A DNA stretch of 64,000 bases from Caballeronia zhejiangensis (GTDB lineage: Bacteria > Pseudomonadota > Gammaproteobacteria > Burkholderiales > Burkholderiaceae). This document shows positions 42,311-51,160 of this stretch, piece by piece. Position 1 is the stretch's first letter, and every line of letters starts with the position of its first letter. The translations under genes and the position numbers were made by a program. Below the pieces are notes generated by a model. The model saw only the letters and a list, made by a program, of their open reading frames with translations, searched no databases and had not been told where the DNA came from. The stretch covers positions 36,840 to 100,839 of the forward strand of contig NZ_JFHD01000024.1 in the NCBI RefSeq assembly GCF_000698575.1, in the 5' to 3' direction.

Positions 42311-44974
42311 GGCCAGCGCGTCGCTCAAATAACGCGCCGTGCGGCTTGCAGCATGTTCGGCGATACGTTGCGGCGTGCCCGTCGCCACGATCCGGCCGCC
42401 ATCTTCACCGGCGCCCGGGCCGATGTCGATGACCCAATCGGAAAGCGATGCGACGCGCATGTCGTGCTCCACGACGACGACCGTATTGCCCGCATCGACG
42501 AGCCCTTGCAGTTGCGCCATCAGGCGATCGACGTCGGCGGGATGAAGCCCCGTCGTCGGCTCGTCGAGAATGTAGAGCGTGTCGCCGCGATGCGCGCGCT
42601 GCAGTTCGGTTGCGAGCTTGATGCGCTGCGCTTCTCCGCCTGATAGCTCCGTCGCGGGCTGCCCGAGCCGCAGATAGCCGAGGCCGATGTCGCGCAACAC
42701 GGCGAGCGCGCGCATGACGCTGGCTTCATCGGCGAAGAAGTCGCATGCGCTATCGACGGTCATGCCGAGCACATCCGCAATGTTCTTGCCATGCCATTCG
42801 ATTTCCAGCGTCTGCGGGTTATAGCGCGATCCGTGGCATGTCGCGCACGACGTGTAGACGCTTGGCAGGAACAGCAACTCGACGCTGACGAAGCCTTCGC
42901 CTTCGCATGTCGGGCAGCGTCCTTGCGCGACGTTGAACGAGAAGCGTCCTGCGCCATAGCGGCGCTTTCGCGCGGCCGGCGTGTCGGCGAAGAGCTTGCG
43001 AACGTGATCGAAGAGGCCGGTGTAGGTCGCGAGATTCGAACGCGGCGTGCGGCCGATCGGCTTCTGGTCGACGCGCACGAGACGCCGGATCGTCCCCATG
43101 CCTTCGACGATGCGTCCGCCCGCCGAAGCGTCGGCTCGAGCGAAGAGCGGGTCCTGCTCGTCTTCTTCTGCATCGTCGAGCGCGCGTCCGAGCCGCTCCG
43201 CGACGAGTTCCGGCAACGCCTGACTCACGAGGCTCGACTTGCCCGAGCCCGAAATGCCGGTGACGGTCGTGAAGGCGCCGAGCGGAAACGCGGCATCGAT
43301 GCCATGCAGGTTATTGCGCGTGATGCCTTCGAGCCGCAACCATCCGCGCGGTTCGCGTGCGACGCGTTCGATCGTTTGCTTCGGCGCGAACAGATGCCTG
43401 CGCGTCTGCGATTCCTCCACCGATGCGAGGCCTTCCGGCGGCCCGCTATACAGCACATGTCCGCCTCGTTCACCGGCGGCCGGACCGACATCGATCAGCC
43501 AGTCCGCGCGCCGCATGGTGTTCAGATCGTGCTCGATGACGAACAGCGAATTGCCTGCTGCCTTCAATCGCTGCAACGCGGCGAAGAGCGCTTCGCTGTC
43601 GGCCGGATGCAAGCCCGCGGATGGCTCGTCGAGCACATAGACGACGCCGAAGAGCTGCGACGCGAGTTGCGTCGCGAGCCGCAATCGTTGCAGTTCGCCG
43701 GATGAGAGCGTCGGCGTCGCGCGATCGAGCGAGAGATAGCCCAGGCCCAGATCGATGAGCGTGCCGAGCCGCTCCAGCAAATCCGCCGCGATGCGCTCGG
43801 CGGCGGCGCGTTTCTCGTCGGAAAGATTGGCCGTGCGGCGCACGTCCGGCGCGGCCTTGTGCGCCGAGCCGCCTGCCGCGACGCGCTTGGCCGTCGCCGC
43901 GATGCGGTCTTTCCTCGCGAGCGCGGGAGCCGGCGCTTCATCACTGGCGGGCCATTCTCCGCGTGCGATGGGCGCAAGTAGATCGGCGAGTCGGATGAGC
44001 GGCAGACGCGCGAATTCGGCGATGTCGAGCCCTGCGAACGTCACCGATAGCGCTTCCTTCTTGAGCCGCTTGCCGTGACATGCGGGACAATCGCTGCCGA
44101 CCATGAAGCGCGACACGCGCTTTTTCATGAGCGCGCTTTGCGTGTGCGCGAAGGTATGCAGCACGTAGCGGCGCGCGCCGGTGAATGTGCCCTGATAGCT
44201 CGGTTCGGCGCCGCGTTTCAGCGCGGCTTGCGTCTCTTTCGGCGTGAGACCGGCGTACACCGGCACCGTCGGCTGCTCTTCGGTGAACAGAATCCAGTCG
44301 CGATCCTTCTTCGGCAAGTCGCGCCACGGCGTGTCGACGTCGTAGCCGAGCGTCACGAGTATGTCGCGCAGATTTTGTCCGTGCCACGCGGGCGGCCAGG
44401 CCGCGACGGCGCGCTCGCGGATCGTGAGCGAGTCGTCGGGCACCATCGACTTTTCGGTGACTTCGTAGACGCGGCCGAGGCCATGGCACACGGGACACGC
44501 GCCCTGAACCGTGTTCGGCGAAAAATCTTCCGCGTACAGCATGGGCTGCTTCGGCGGATAACTGCCGGTGCGCGAATAGAGCATACGCACGAGGCTGGAG
44601 AGCGTCGTCACGCTGCCCACCGACGAGCGTGCATTCGGTGCGCCACGCTGCTGCTGAAGCGCGACGGCGGGCGGCAAGCCTTCGATCGAATCGACCTGCG
44701 GCACGCCGACTTGTTCGATGAGCCGCCGCGCATACGGCGCGACCGATTCGAAATAGCGGCGCTGCGCCTCGGCGTAGAGCGTGCCGAATGCGAGCGAGGA
44801 CTTCCCGGAACCGGATACGCCGGTGAAGACGACGAGGGCGTCGCGTGGCACGTCGACATCGACGTTTTTCAGGTTGTGCTCGCGCGCGCCGCGCACGCGC
44901 ACGAAACCTGCTCTCGATGCAGGCGCGGCATCGTCGCGATAGGCGGATTCGCGTTGGGTTTTGCGGGCATCCAT
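42290..44974 (-). CDS. UvrA-like ABC ATPase (UvrA2 class)
   Basis: 894 residues from ATG 44974 (MDARKTQRESAYRDD); an earlier in-frame ATG at 45034 adds a non-conserved leader. Two ABC ATPase halves are complete: Walker A GVSGSGKSSL and GISGSGKSSL, signatures LSSGELQRLRLATQL and LSGGEAQRIKLATEL, Walker B VLDEPSAGLHP and LDEPTTGLHP. Zinc modules are CPVC with CPAC in the first half and CPTC with CATC in the second. The protein is shorter than normal UvrA (about 940-960 residues), consistent with the UvrA2 paralogue group found near drug or DNA-damage resistance genes. A role in excision repair or resistance is inferred. Confidence 0.85.
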   Translation of the reverse strand: MDARKTQRESAYRDDAAPASRAGFVRVRGAREHNLKNVDVDVPRDALVVFTGVSGSGKSSLAFGTLYAEAQRRYFESVAPYARRLIEQVGVPQVDSIEGLPPAVALQQQRGAPNARSSVGSVTTLSSLVRMLYSRTGSYPPKQPMLYAEDFSPNTVQGACPVCHGLGRVYEVTEKSMVPDDSLTIRERAVAAWPPAWHGQNLRDILVTLGYDVDTPWRDLPKKDRDWILFTEEQPTVPVYAGLTPKETQAALKRGAEPSYQGTFTGARRYVLHTFAHTQSALMKKRVSRFMVGSDCPACHGKRLKKEALSVTFAGLDIAEFARLPLIRLADLLAPIARGEWPASDEAPAPALARKDRIAATAKRVAAGGSAHKAAPDVRRTANLSDEKRAAAERIAADLLERLGTLIDLGLGYLSLDRATPTLSSGELQRLRLATQLASQLFGVVYVLDEPSAGLHPADSEALFAALQRLKAAGNSLFVIEHDLNTMRRADWLIDVGPAAGERGGHVLYSGPPEGLASVEESQTRRHLFAPKQTIERVAREPRGWLRLEGITRNNLHGIDAAFPLGAFTTVTGISGSGKSSLVSQALPELVAERLGRALDDAEEDEQDPLFARADASAGGRIVEGMGTIRRLVRVDQKPIGRTPRSNLATYTGLFDHVRKLFADTPAARKRRYGAGRFSFNVAQGRCPTCEGEGFVSVELLFLPSVYTSCATCHGSRYNPQTLEIEWHGKNIADVLGMTVDSACDFFADEASVMRALAVLRDIGLGYLRLGQPATELSGGEAQRIKLATELQRAHRGDTLYILDEPTTGLHPADVDRLMAQLQGLVDAGNTVVVVEHDMRVASLSDWVIDIGPGAGEDGGRIVATGTPQRIAEHAASRTARYLSDALASGDHVS

Positions 44975-45120
44975 GAGTCGGGCGGGTTGTCTGGCCGGGC
45001 GCGGCGGCGGAAGTAATGAATTCGCATGCAGCATGCCAGATACCAGATGGCATTTTGAATTACGCATCATGCATGCGATCGCATTCAGACCGGTGGTGAA
45101 CCTGATCGACGAGGGAAAAA

Positions 45121-45369
45121 ATGAGGACAATGCCGGTGCGGGTTCCGGTCGCGCTGACGGCAGGTGTGACGATAGGCGGGTCGGGCGTTGCGATGGCGCA
45201 GTCGGGCGGCAACGGCAATGGCGGATCGGGCAGGGGCAACGCTCACGGCGCGGCAACGGCCGGGCCGACCGTCGGCGGCGACAACACGTCCACGCCCGGC
45301 AGTACGCGCCAGGGCAGCTTCCACTCCACGCACAAAAAGAAAGCGAAGCCCGCGACGACGACCCAGTGA
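45121..45369 (+). CDS. Small secreted Gly/Ser-rich protein
   Basis: 82 residues; GAGGG six bases before the ATG. A signal peptide (MRTMPVRVPVALTAGVTIGGSGVAMAQ) is followed by a low-complexity mature part rich in Gly, Asn, Ser and Thr (SGGNGNGGSGRGN) and ending in a basic HKKKAKPATTT. No conserved domain is recognised; similar short periplasmic proteins are frequent in Burkholderia relatives. Function unknown. Confidence 0.6.
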   Translation: MRTMPVRVPVALTAGVTIGGSGVAMAQSGGNGNGGSGRGNAHGAATAGPTVGGDNTSTPGSTRQGSFHSTHKKKAKPATTTQ

Positions 45370-45399
45370 CGGGCCGATCGTAGCGGCGGGCGTTGCCGA

Positions 45400-45822
45400 T
45401 CAGACAGCGACGCTTTCGATGTCGATATCGTCGGTGCCGAGGCGCGAGAAGATGTCGCAAACGGCCCGCATCTCCGCTTCGTCGCGAATGCTCACGATGA
45501 CGCGTGTAATGCTGCATGCCACGTCAGCGTCGCCGCCGTCCGCGCCGAACGAGGGGAGGATGTCGTCGCTCGACATGTCGAGTCCGTAGGGATAGTCGTG
45601 CGTATCTACCACGCCCAGATGTTCCCCGTGCCCCGCGTATTCCGCCGCGATCCATTGTGTCTGCGCATTGTTGCTCTGCGTTTGCGAAGTATGGAAATCC
45701 GCGAAGCCGCTCATGCTCGCCACGCGCACGCGGTCGGCCGCGATTCCTTCTGCGCGCAGGTCTTCGAGTGCTTCATCCAGCTTACGGGAGCCGTAGAACG
45801 CTCCGCTTACTTCACGCATCAT
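45400..45822 (-). CDS. General-stress-protein-17M/YflT-like protein
   Basis: 140 residues from the ATG at 45820-45822 with GGAG eight bases upstream. The N-terminal half has the YflT/GSP17M pattern (GAFYGSRKLDEALEDLRAEGIAADRVRVAS), and the C-terminal half has an alternating strand RVIVSIRDEAEMRAVCDIFSRLGTDDIDIESV. Such proteins are stress-induced in other bacteria and bind no known ligand. No signal peptide or membrane helix. It stands alone. Confidence 0.7.
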   Translation of the reverse strand: MMREVSGAFYGSRKLDEALEDLRAEGIAADRVRVASMSGFADFHTSQTQSNNAQTQWIAAEYAGHGEHLGVVDTHDYPYGLDMSSDDILPSFGADGGDADVACSITRVIVSIRDEAEMRAVCDIFSRLGTDDIDIESVAV

Positions 45823-46420
45823 TTGCTCGTCTCCTTGCCTGCCAACCTCGATGCCGCGTCTCAGTATCGCCGTGAAAATTGCGAATGTGAATACGGATGT
45901 CCACCGGTTGAGCGCCTGTCCGATGAGTGACTTGCGCGAGAGGCGAAAGACGTGTGGTGCAACGCATAGACATGCGTGGCGATTAACCGGTGAACCGCTG
46001 TGATCGGGCTCGCGACTGCGCGAGTTGATGGCGAATCCAACGGATGCGGCATGGACTCGCGAGCCGGACGATGAAGCGAACCGCCAATGCGCGGACAAAA
46101 AGGATATTTGCCGACGTGCGGCTGATGCCGTCTGGCGGGCGCGTTTCACTTCATGCGGTACATGAACTTTACGCCGCAACGAACGGTTTATCAACGCTTT
46201 GCTTTGTCCCTATTCGGACGTTTTCGATAGGGATTTCCATCATGACCGGCACAGCGTCGAACAGAGCTCGCCGCGTCATGCGGCTCGCTCAATGAAGCGA
46301 TTATTGGTTCTAGAAATTGCCTCGATGGAACGTCGAATTTCGCGCTGAAAACGATAGTCATCGTACAAGCTGTCCCGCGCCCTATAATTGCTCATCGAGC
46401 ATACAAAGATCGGCCTTTCA
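45823..46420. promoter_or_regulatory. Divergent intergenic region upstream of the FadR-type gene
   Basis: Nearly 600 bases with no credible gene. TCCCTAT (46207-46213) and ATAGGGA (46227-46233) form a seven-base inverted repeat. A perfect -10 TATAAT at 46383-46388 lies 32 bases before the FadR-type start and is followed at once by GCTC-ATC-GAGC (46390-46400), a small dyad placed to act as operator. A matching -35 is not obvious. Confidence 0.4.
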
Positions 46421-47167
46421 ATGTCCCAAGCACTCGCGTCCGGCGCGCTTCGCCGCTCCCGAAATCTCACCGAGGAAGTCGTCGCCGAGTTATCGGAGCG
46501 GATTCGCAGCGGCGCGCTTCAGCCCGGCGACAAGCTGCCGACCGAATCGGAAATCATGGCGCAACTCGGCGTGAGCCGGACTGTCGTGCGCGAATCCATT
46601 TCGCGATTGCAGGCTGCGCGCCTCGTTCAGACGCGGCACGGCATCGGTACATTCGTGCTCGAAGCGGGCGATCAGGAGCGGTTCCAGATCGAGGCCGCGG
46701 GCGATCTCACCGTGCGCGACGTGATGGCGATTCTCGAATTGCGCATCAGCCTCGAAGCCGAGGCGGCCGGTCTCGCGGCCATGCGCCGCACCGATGAAAA
46801 CCTCGCGCAGATGCGCCGGGCGCTCGACGAATTCGAGCGGCTCATCGAAGCGGGCGAAGGCAGCGCGGTCGCGGCCGATGTGGCCTTTCATCTCGAGCTT
46901 GCGAAGGCTACCGGTAATCGTTACTTCCATAGCATCCTGAGCCAGCTCGGCAACACAATCATTCCGCGCACGCGCGTCAATTCGGCGGCGCTTGCGCATA
47001 ACGATCCTTCTGGCTATCTCGATCGCGTGAATCGCGAGCATGAAGATATTTTCGATGCGATCGAACGCCGCGATCCCGAAGCAGCACGCGCGGCCATGCG
47101 GATGCATTTGTCGAACAGCCGGGAGCGGCTGCGGCGCGCGCATGAGGCCGCATCGAAGAATGACTGA
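46421..47167 (+). CDS. FadR-subfamily GntR transcriptional regulator
   Basis: 248 residues from ATG 46421. The winged HTH is LQPGDKLPTESEIMAQLGVSRTVVRESISRLQAARLVQTRHGIGTFV. The C-terminal FCD domain has the His and Asp/Asn positions of a metal-dependent ligand site (DVAFHLELAKATGN; REHEDIFDAIERRDPEAARAAMRMHL). Such regulators control sugar-acid, hydroxy-acid or fatty-acid catabolism. No obvious target operon is adjacent, so its regulon is likely elsewhere. The dyad over its own promoter suggests autoregulation. Confidence 0.9.
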   Translation: MSQALASGALRRSRNLTEEVVAELSERIRSGALQPGDKLPTESEIMAQLGVSRTVVRESISRLQAARLVQTRHGIGTFVLEAGDQERFQIEAAGDLTVRDVMAILELRISLEAEAAGLAAMRRTDENLAQMRRALDEFERLIEAGEGSAVAADVAFHLELAKATGNRYFHSILSQLGNTIIPRTRVNSAALAHNDPSGYLDRVNREHEDIFDAIERRDPEAARAAMRMHLSNSRERLRRAHEAASKND

Positions 47168-47181
47168 TCGCAGTGCGTTGT

Positions 47182-47592
47182 TTAATCTTCTTCAAGCATG
47201 ATCGAAAGCGTGCCGGCTTCGCTTTGCACGCCGGCATCGAGATCGATCTCGTGCGGCGCCATCCTGGCAATCGCGCGCAGAAGACGCGGCGAGAAGCGCG
47301 CGCCGAAACGCGCGATCTCGGCTTCGCGTGTAGCGTCATCGGCATGTGAGAGCGCGCGCAACTCATTCAGCGGCAAGCCAACGAACAGATCGAGCGCGTA
47401 AGGCGGCGCATCCGAAGCGGCCGTCGTTCGCGACGAATCCGGCGCGCGTATGCGCAGGCCCGGTTGCAAATGCGATTCGAGCTCCATCGTCACTTCATAG
47501 TTCGCTTCCAACTCGAGTGCCGCGTGCGCTTCGTTTCGTAAAAACGGCGCGACGGATTGCAAGCGGGCCAGTTCATCGTCTGAGAGCAGCAT
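47182..47592 (-). CDS. Hypothetical protein
   Basis: 136 residues; GGAGG eight to ten bases before the ATG at 47590-47592 indicates a real gene. The protein is acidic (DDELARLQSVAPFLRNEAHAALELE, then DDATREAEIARFG) with an Arg-rich centre and an acidic tail (SIMLEED). No membrane span, signal peptide or catalytic motif is visible. I do not recognise the family. It is convergent with the FadR-type gene, 14 bases apart. Confidence 0.6.
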   Translation of the reverse strand: MLLSDDELARLQSVAPFLRNEAHAALELEANYEVTMELESHLQPGLRIRAPDSSRTTAASDAPPYALDLFVGLPLNELRALSHADDATREAEIARFGARFSPRLLRAIARMAPHEIDLDAGVQSEAGTLSIMLEED

Positions 47593-48111
47593 GATTTTTT
47601 CCTCCGGATATCGGTTGAAGTTATCACGCTCGAATGATGCTTGCCGGCCGAGAAAAATCGACCGAAAGACGGCGTTGCGGTTCGTTCCAAACGCGCCTAA
47701 TTACTGTTGCGATGGCTTGTCGAGCTATCGTCCAAAAGGCTTGCTTAAGCGCGTGCGCATCAAACGTTTGCGCAATCGGCCCAATTCTTATCGCATGCTT
47801 AAGCACCCGCATGTCCGACGGGTTAGTTCGGAATCCCCCAATTCCACGCTAGGATCCGAATAGCTAAGCTGACGAAATTGCCAGCTACGAGTCAACCGAA
47901 CGCGTAAGTGAGCCGTTAGCCTTTCACGCACTCGGTTCACTTCGTCGAAGAATCGTTATCGACGGATCGCCACTTCGGCGCGCGTTCATCTGCTTGCATT
48001 CTTTCTTTCGATAAGCCTCGTTCGAGGCCATATCAAATTCCTTGCGTTTTTTTACGAATCGCCAAGGCCAGTAAGGTAATGTGAATATTACGAAATATTT
48101 CCGACAGGAAT
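47593..48111. promoter_or_regulatory. Regulatory region upstream of the GT4/deacetylase operon
   Basis: About 520 bases without a gene. Repeats include TGCTTAAGC at 47742-47750 and the perfect palindrome TGCTTAAGCA at 47796-47805, 54 bases apart. AAGTGAGCCG (47906-47915) can pair with CGGTTCACTT (47933-47942), one G-T pair. GCCTC-GTTC-GAGGC at 48017-48030 forms a small hairpin. AT content rises before 48090. The layout suggests regulator sites and a leader, but none is assigned. Confidence 0.4.
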
Positions 48112-49221
48112 GTGTCGGACGTGGAGACCAGGCGTTTGAAGATCCTACATAGCGAGTCCTCGAAGGGATGGGGCGGTCAAGAAATACGGACGTTGAAGGA
48201 GATGGTCGCGTTGCGCGAAAGCGGCCATACCGTCGAGCTGATTTGCCCGAGCGATGCGCGGCTCGGGCAACGTTGCGCCGAACTTGGGTTCGCCGTTCAC
48301 CACGCGCGCATGCGCAGTGGCGGCGACATGCGATCGATTCTGGCCATCAAAGCGCTTCTGCGTCGCCGCGCGTTCGACGTGCTCAACACGCATAGTGGCC
48401 ACGACAGTCTCGTTGCCGGCGCCGCAGGGCGGCTGGCGCGCACGCCGCTCATCGTGCGTACGCGGCATCTGGCATTGCCCATCTCGTCGCTCGCAACTTA
48501 TACATGGCTTCCGCATCGCGTGATCGCCGTGAGTCATTACGTGCGCCGCTATCTGATTTCGGCGGGTGTTGCGGAGAAGCGCGTGCAGACTATTTACGAT
48601 GGCATTCCGAAACCTCAGCATGTCTCGCATTCGACGTTGCGCGCGGAACTCGGTCTCGGTGAGGACGCATTCGTTGCGTGCATGGTCGCGATCATGCGCG
48701 ACAAGAAGGGACATGAAGATCTTATTGCGGCAGTGCGCCCGCTCGTCGACACGCATCCCAACCTGCATGTTGTGATGGCGGGCGATGGTCCTTTGTTCGA
48801 ACGCATCAAGGGAATCGTCGATAGCTTCGGCCTCGCCGATCGCATTCACCTGCTGGGCTTTCGCACCGATATCCCCAATATCTTTCGCGGTTCCGATCTA
48901 TTCGTTCTTCCCACGCATCAAGAAGCGCTGGGCCAGGCTTTCATCGAAGCGATGGCGGCGGGATTGCCGGTCATCGGCACGCATGTCGATGGCGTGCCGG
49001 AACTGATCGAAGACAACGTGAATGGACTGCTCGTGCCGCCGCACGATCCCGTTGCATTGCGTGCGGCGATTGTCCGCATGATCGACGATCCGGCGTTGCG
49101 CCAGCGTCTGCGCGACGAGAGCCTTCGCATCACCGAACGTGGCTTCACCGTAAGCGATATGGCGGACGAAACGGCCAGCTTCTATCAGCGCGCATTGCAC
49201 GAACGAGGTCATCGCAGATGA
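48112..49221 (+). CDS. GT4-family glycosyltransferase
   Basis: 369 residues from GTG 48112 with CAGGA upstream. The N-terminal domain begins LKILHSESSKGWGGQEIRTLKEMVALRESGHTVELICP, typical of GT-B acceptor-binding folds, and the C-terminal domain has the nucleotide-sugar site FVACMVAIMRDKKGHEDLIAAV, HLLGFRTDIPNIFRGSDLFVLPTHQEALGQAFIEAMAAGLPVIGTHVDGVPELI (E-x7-E motif). It transfers a sugar to a surface glycan or lipopolysaccharide precursor in the cytoplasm. The deacetylase gene overlaps its end, so the two probably act on the same polymer. Confidence 0.92.
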   Translation: MSDVETRRLKILHSESSKGWGGQEIRTLKEMVALRESGHTVELICPSDARLGQRCAELGFAVHHARMRSGGDMRSILAIKALLRRRAFDVLNTHSGHDSLVAGAAGRLARTPLIVRTRHLALPISSLATYTWLPHRVIAVSHYVRRYLISAGVAEKRVQTIYDGIPKPQHVSHSTLRAELGLGEDAFVACMVAIMRDKKGHEDLIAAVRPLVDTHPNLHVVMAGDGPLFERIKGIVDSFGLADRIHLLGFRTDIPNIFRGSDLFVLPTHQEALGQAFIEAMAAGLPVIGTHVDGVPELIEDNVNGLLVPPHDPVALRAAIVRMIDDPALRQRLRDESLRITERGFTVSDMADETASFYQRALHERGHRR

Positions 49222-50072
49222 GCGCGAAGTATGCACGCGCCGTTCCCGTGCTGATGTACCACCACGTCAGCACATCGCCCGGCATGATCACAGTGACGCC
49301 CGATAACTTCGCCGCGCAAATGGACTACCTTGCGCGCGCGGGTTATCGCACCATCGGCGCGGCGCAACTCGCAGGTTTTCTGAGCGGCGAGGACGTGCCC
49401 GCGAAATCGCTTGTCATCACTTTCGACGATGGTTATCTGGACAACTGGGTGCACGCGCATCCGGTATTGAAGCGCCATGATTTTACGGCGCTGTGCTTTC
49501 TTGTCAGCAGTTGGCCCGGCGAAGGCGGCGTTCGTCCGAATGCATCGGACAACTTGGCAACGATGCCGAGATTGCTCGATCATCGTGCGGGGGAGCGCGC
49601 AATCGAAAATGGATACGCCGATGATGTGATCCTGCGCTGGTCCGAAATCGAAGCGATGCGTGAAGCCGGCACGTTCGAATTTCATAGCCATACGCATTCT
49701 CATGTGCGCTGGGATCAGGTTGCGGGTTCGCGCGACAAGAAACGCAAGGCGTTGCAGAACGATCTGAGCGCCGCGCGTGGCGCACTGCGCACGCGCCTCG
49801 GCGAAGTATCCGATCATCTGTGTTGGCCGCAAGGTTACTACGACGACGACTATCGGGAAGTCGCGTTGAATGCGGGATTCAGGCACTTCTACACATGCCA
49901 CACCGGAACGAACGTCGGCGCGAATCCGCTGGATCGCGCTGCATCCGACGATACCGAACGCACGATCAAGCGGCTCGAAGTGCGCGACCGGCCGGCTTCG
50001 TGGCTGGCATCGCGTTTATGGGTGCATACGCGGCCCGCGATAAGCCGAGCTTATCTGAAGATCAAACGCTGA
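49218..50072 (+). CDS. NodB-type polysaccharide deacetylase
   Basis: 284 residues; ATG 49218 shares ATGA with the glycosyltransferase stop. Motif 1 is LVITFDDGYLDNW with the catalytic Asp and metal Asp; motif 2 is FHSHTHSHVRWD with the metal His pair; motif 3 is CWPQGYYDDDYREVA. The VLMYHHVS opening is also typical. It removes N-acetyl groups from a glycan. There is no signal peptide, which suggests action on a cytosolic lipid-linked intermediate, as in LPS-core or O-antigen pathways. Substrate inferred from the coupled glycosyltransferase. Confidence 0.92.
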   Translation: MSAKYARAVPVLMYHHVSTSPGMITVTPDNFAAQMDYLARAGYRTIGAAQLAGFLSGEDVPAKSLVITFDDGYLDNWVHAHPVLKRHDFTALCFLVSSWPGEGGVRPNASDNLATMPRLLDHRAGERAIENGYADDVILRWSEIEAMREAGTFEFHSHTHSHVRWDQVAGSRDKKRKALQNDLSAARGALRTRLGEVSDHLCWPQGYYDDDYREVALNAGFRHFYTCHTGTNVGANPLDRAASDDTERTIKRLEVRDRPASWLASRLWVHTRPAISRAYLKIKR

Positions 50073-50073
50073 T

Positions 50074-50901
50074 TCACTGCTGATGCGTTCGCACGAAAGC
50101 GGCGATCGCATCGTTCACTGCATCGGTCGCATCGCGATGCGGCGAGTGGCGGCACTGCGGGAGCTTGACGAGCTGCGCGTGCCCGACAGCCGCCGCGATC
50201 TTGTCGAGTTGCAGCATCGACGCATATTCGTCGTCCTGGCCTTGAATGGCGAGCAATGGCCGTTTGATCGACGATATTTGTTCCGTGATGTCCCAATGCA
50301 AGAACGCGGGATTCAGCCACGCATCGTTCCATCCGTAAAAGGCTGAATCCACATCGTCGTGATAAGCCTCGAGCTTTTCTCGGAACGACGTCGTTTCATA
50401 CATTTCACGCGCCTTTGTGATGCCTTCCACGGTCATCGGTTCCACGAACAAATGCGGAGCGAGGACGGCGAGACCGGCAAGCGATTCGGGAAATGCGCGG
50501 GCGTAGAGCAGGGCGATCGTGCCGCCATCGCTATGCCCGACGAGCCACATGCGCGCACGTTCCCGTGCGTCGATGTGGAGCGCATCGAGCAATGCGGGCA
50601 ATACTTTTTGCGCTTGCAGATGCAGAAACTCGACCGGCCACTTTTCTTCGGCGCGCCGTGGCGTGGATCGGCCATAACCTGGCCGCGAATAGACGAGTCC
50701 CCTGCAGTTCAGGCGATCGCAAAGCATTTGCGGCCAGCCTTTCCATAGCGCGATCGAGCCCAGTCCTTCATGCAGGAACACTGCGATAGGCGCATCGGCG
50801 CGCTCCGGATTCAGCCACTGATATTCGATGCGCACCGAGGAAGCGGCGCCATTCAGTTCGACGAAGCGCGTCGTGTCGATGCTTGCTGCAGGGTCGGTCA
50901 T
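50074..50901 (-). CDS. Alpha/beta hydrolase
   Basis: 275 residues from ATG 50901. The fold is visible: VFLHEGLGSIALWKGWP (oxyanion loop), GHSDGGTIALLYA (nucleophile Ser), AIQGQDDEYASM (Asp) and CRHSPHRDATD (His). No signal peptide. The HEGLGSIALWK loop is shared with a group of cytosolic hydrolases that sit in aromatic or ester catabolism. The stop is one base from the end of the convergent deacetylase gene. Substrate unknown. Confidence 0.88.
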   Translation of the reverse strand: MTDPAASIDTTRFVELNGAASSVRIEYQWLNPERADAPIAVFLHEGLGSIALWKGWPQMLCDRLNCRGLVYSRPGYGRSTPRRAEEKWPVEFLHLQAQKVLPALLDALHIDARERARMWLVGHSDGGTIALLYARAFPESLAGLAVLAPHLFVEPMTVEGITKAREMYETTSFREKLEAYHDDVDSAFYGWNDAWLNPAFLHWDITEQISSIKRPLLAIQGQDDEYASMLQLDKIAAAVGHAQLVKLPQCRHSPHRDATDAVNDAIAAFVRTHQQ

Positions 50902-51005
50902 CTGTTTGCGAATGCTGAGCGTGAAGTACAAAGATTATCAGACGGCGCGCCTGCAGCTTTGAACCCGACTGGCGAATACATCATTGGTCCTGCGCGATCT
51001 TTCAA

Positions 51006-51019
51006 AAATAAATTTATTT
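51006..51019. promoter_or_regulatory. AT-rich palindrome upstream of the carbonic anhydrase gene
   Basis: AAATAAATTTATTT is a perfect 14-base palindrome inside an AT-rich island (50998-51060), which also has a run of seven T. In this GC-rich context it is a likely promoter upstream element or a regulator site for the carbonic anhydrase/SulP pair. Confidence 0.4.
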
Positions 51020-51160
51020 GTCTGTTTTTTTCTCTGGACAGCGCTGAACTTTTTCTGCGAAAGTTATTCGTAAGAATCTCGCTGCACTGCAACGCAGATG
51101 CGGCCCTTATTCGAATACTTGCGTGTGCAACTATGGCGCGCCCGTTCTGGAGAGATCTGC

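Noticed and set aside
46044..46295. 83-codon frame in the intergenic region before the FadR-type gene
   Set aside because: No ribosome site, unusual composition and no motif; better explained as non-coding upstream DNA.
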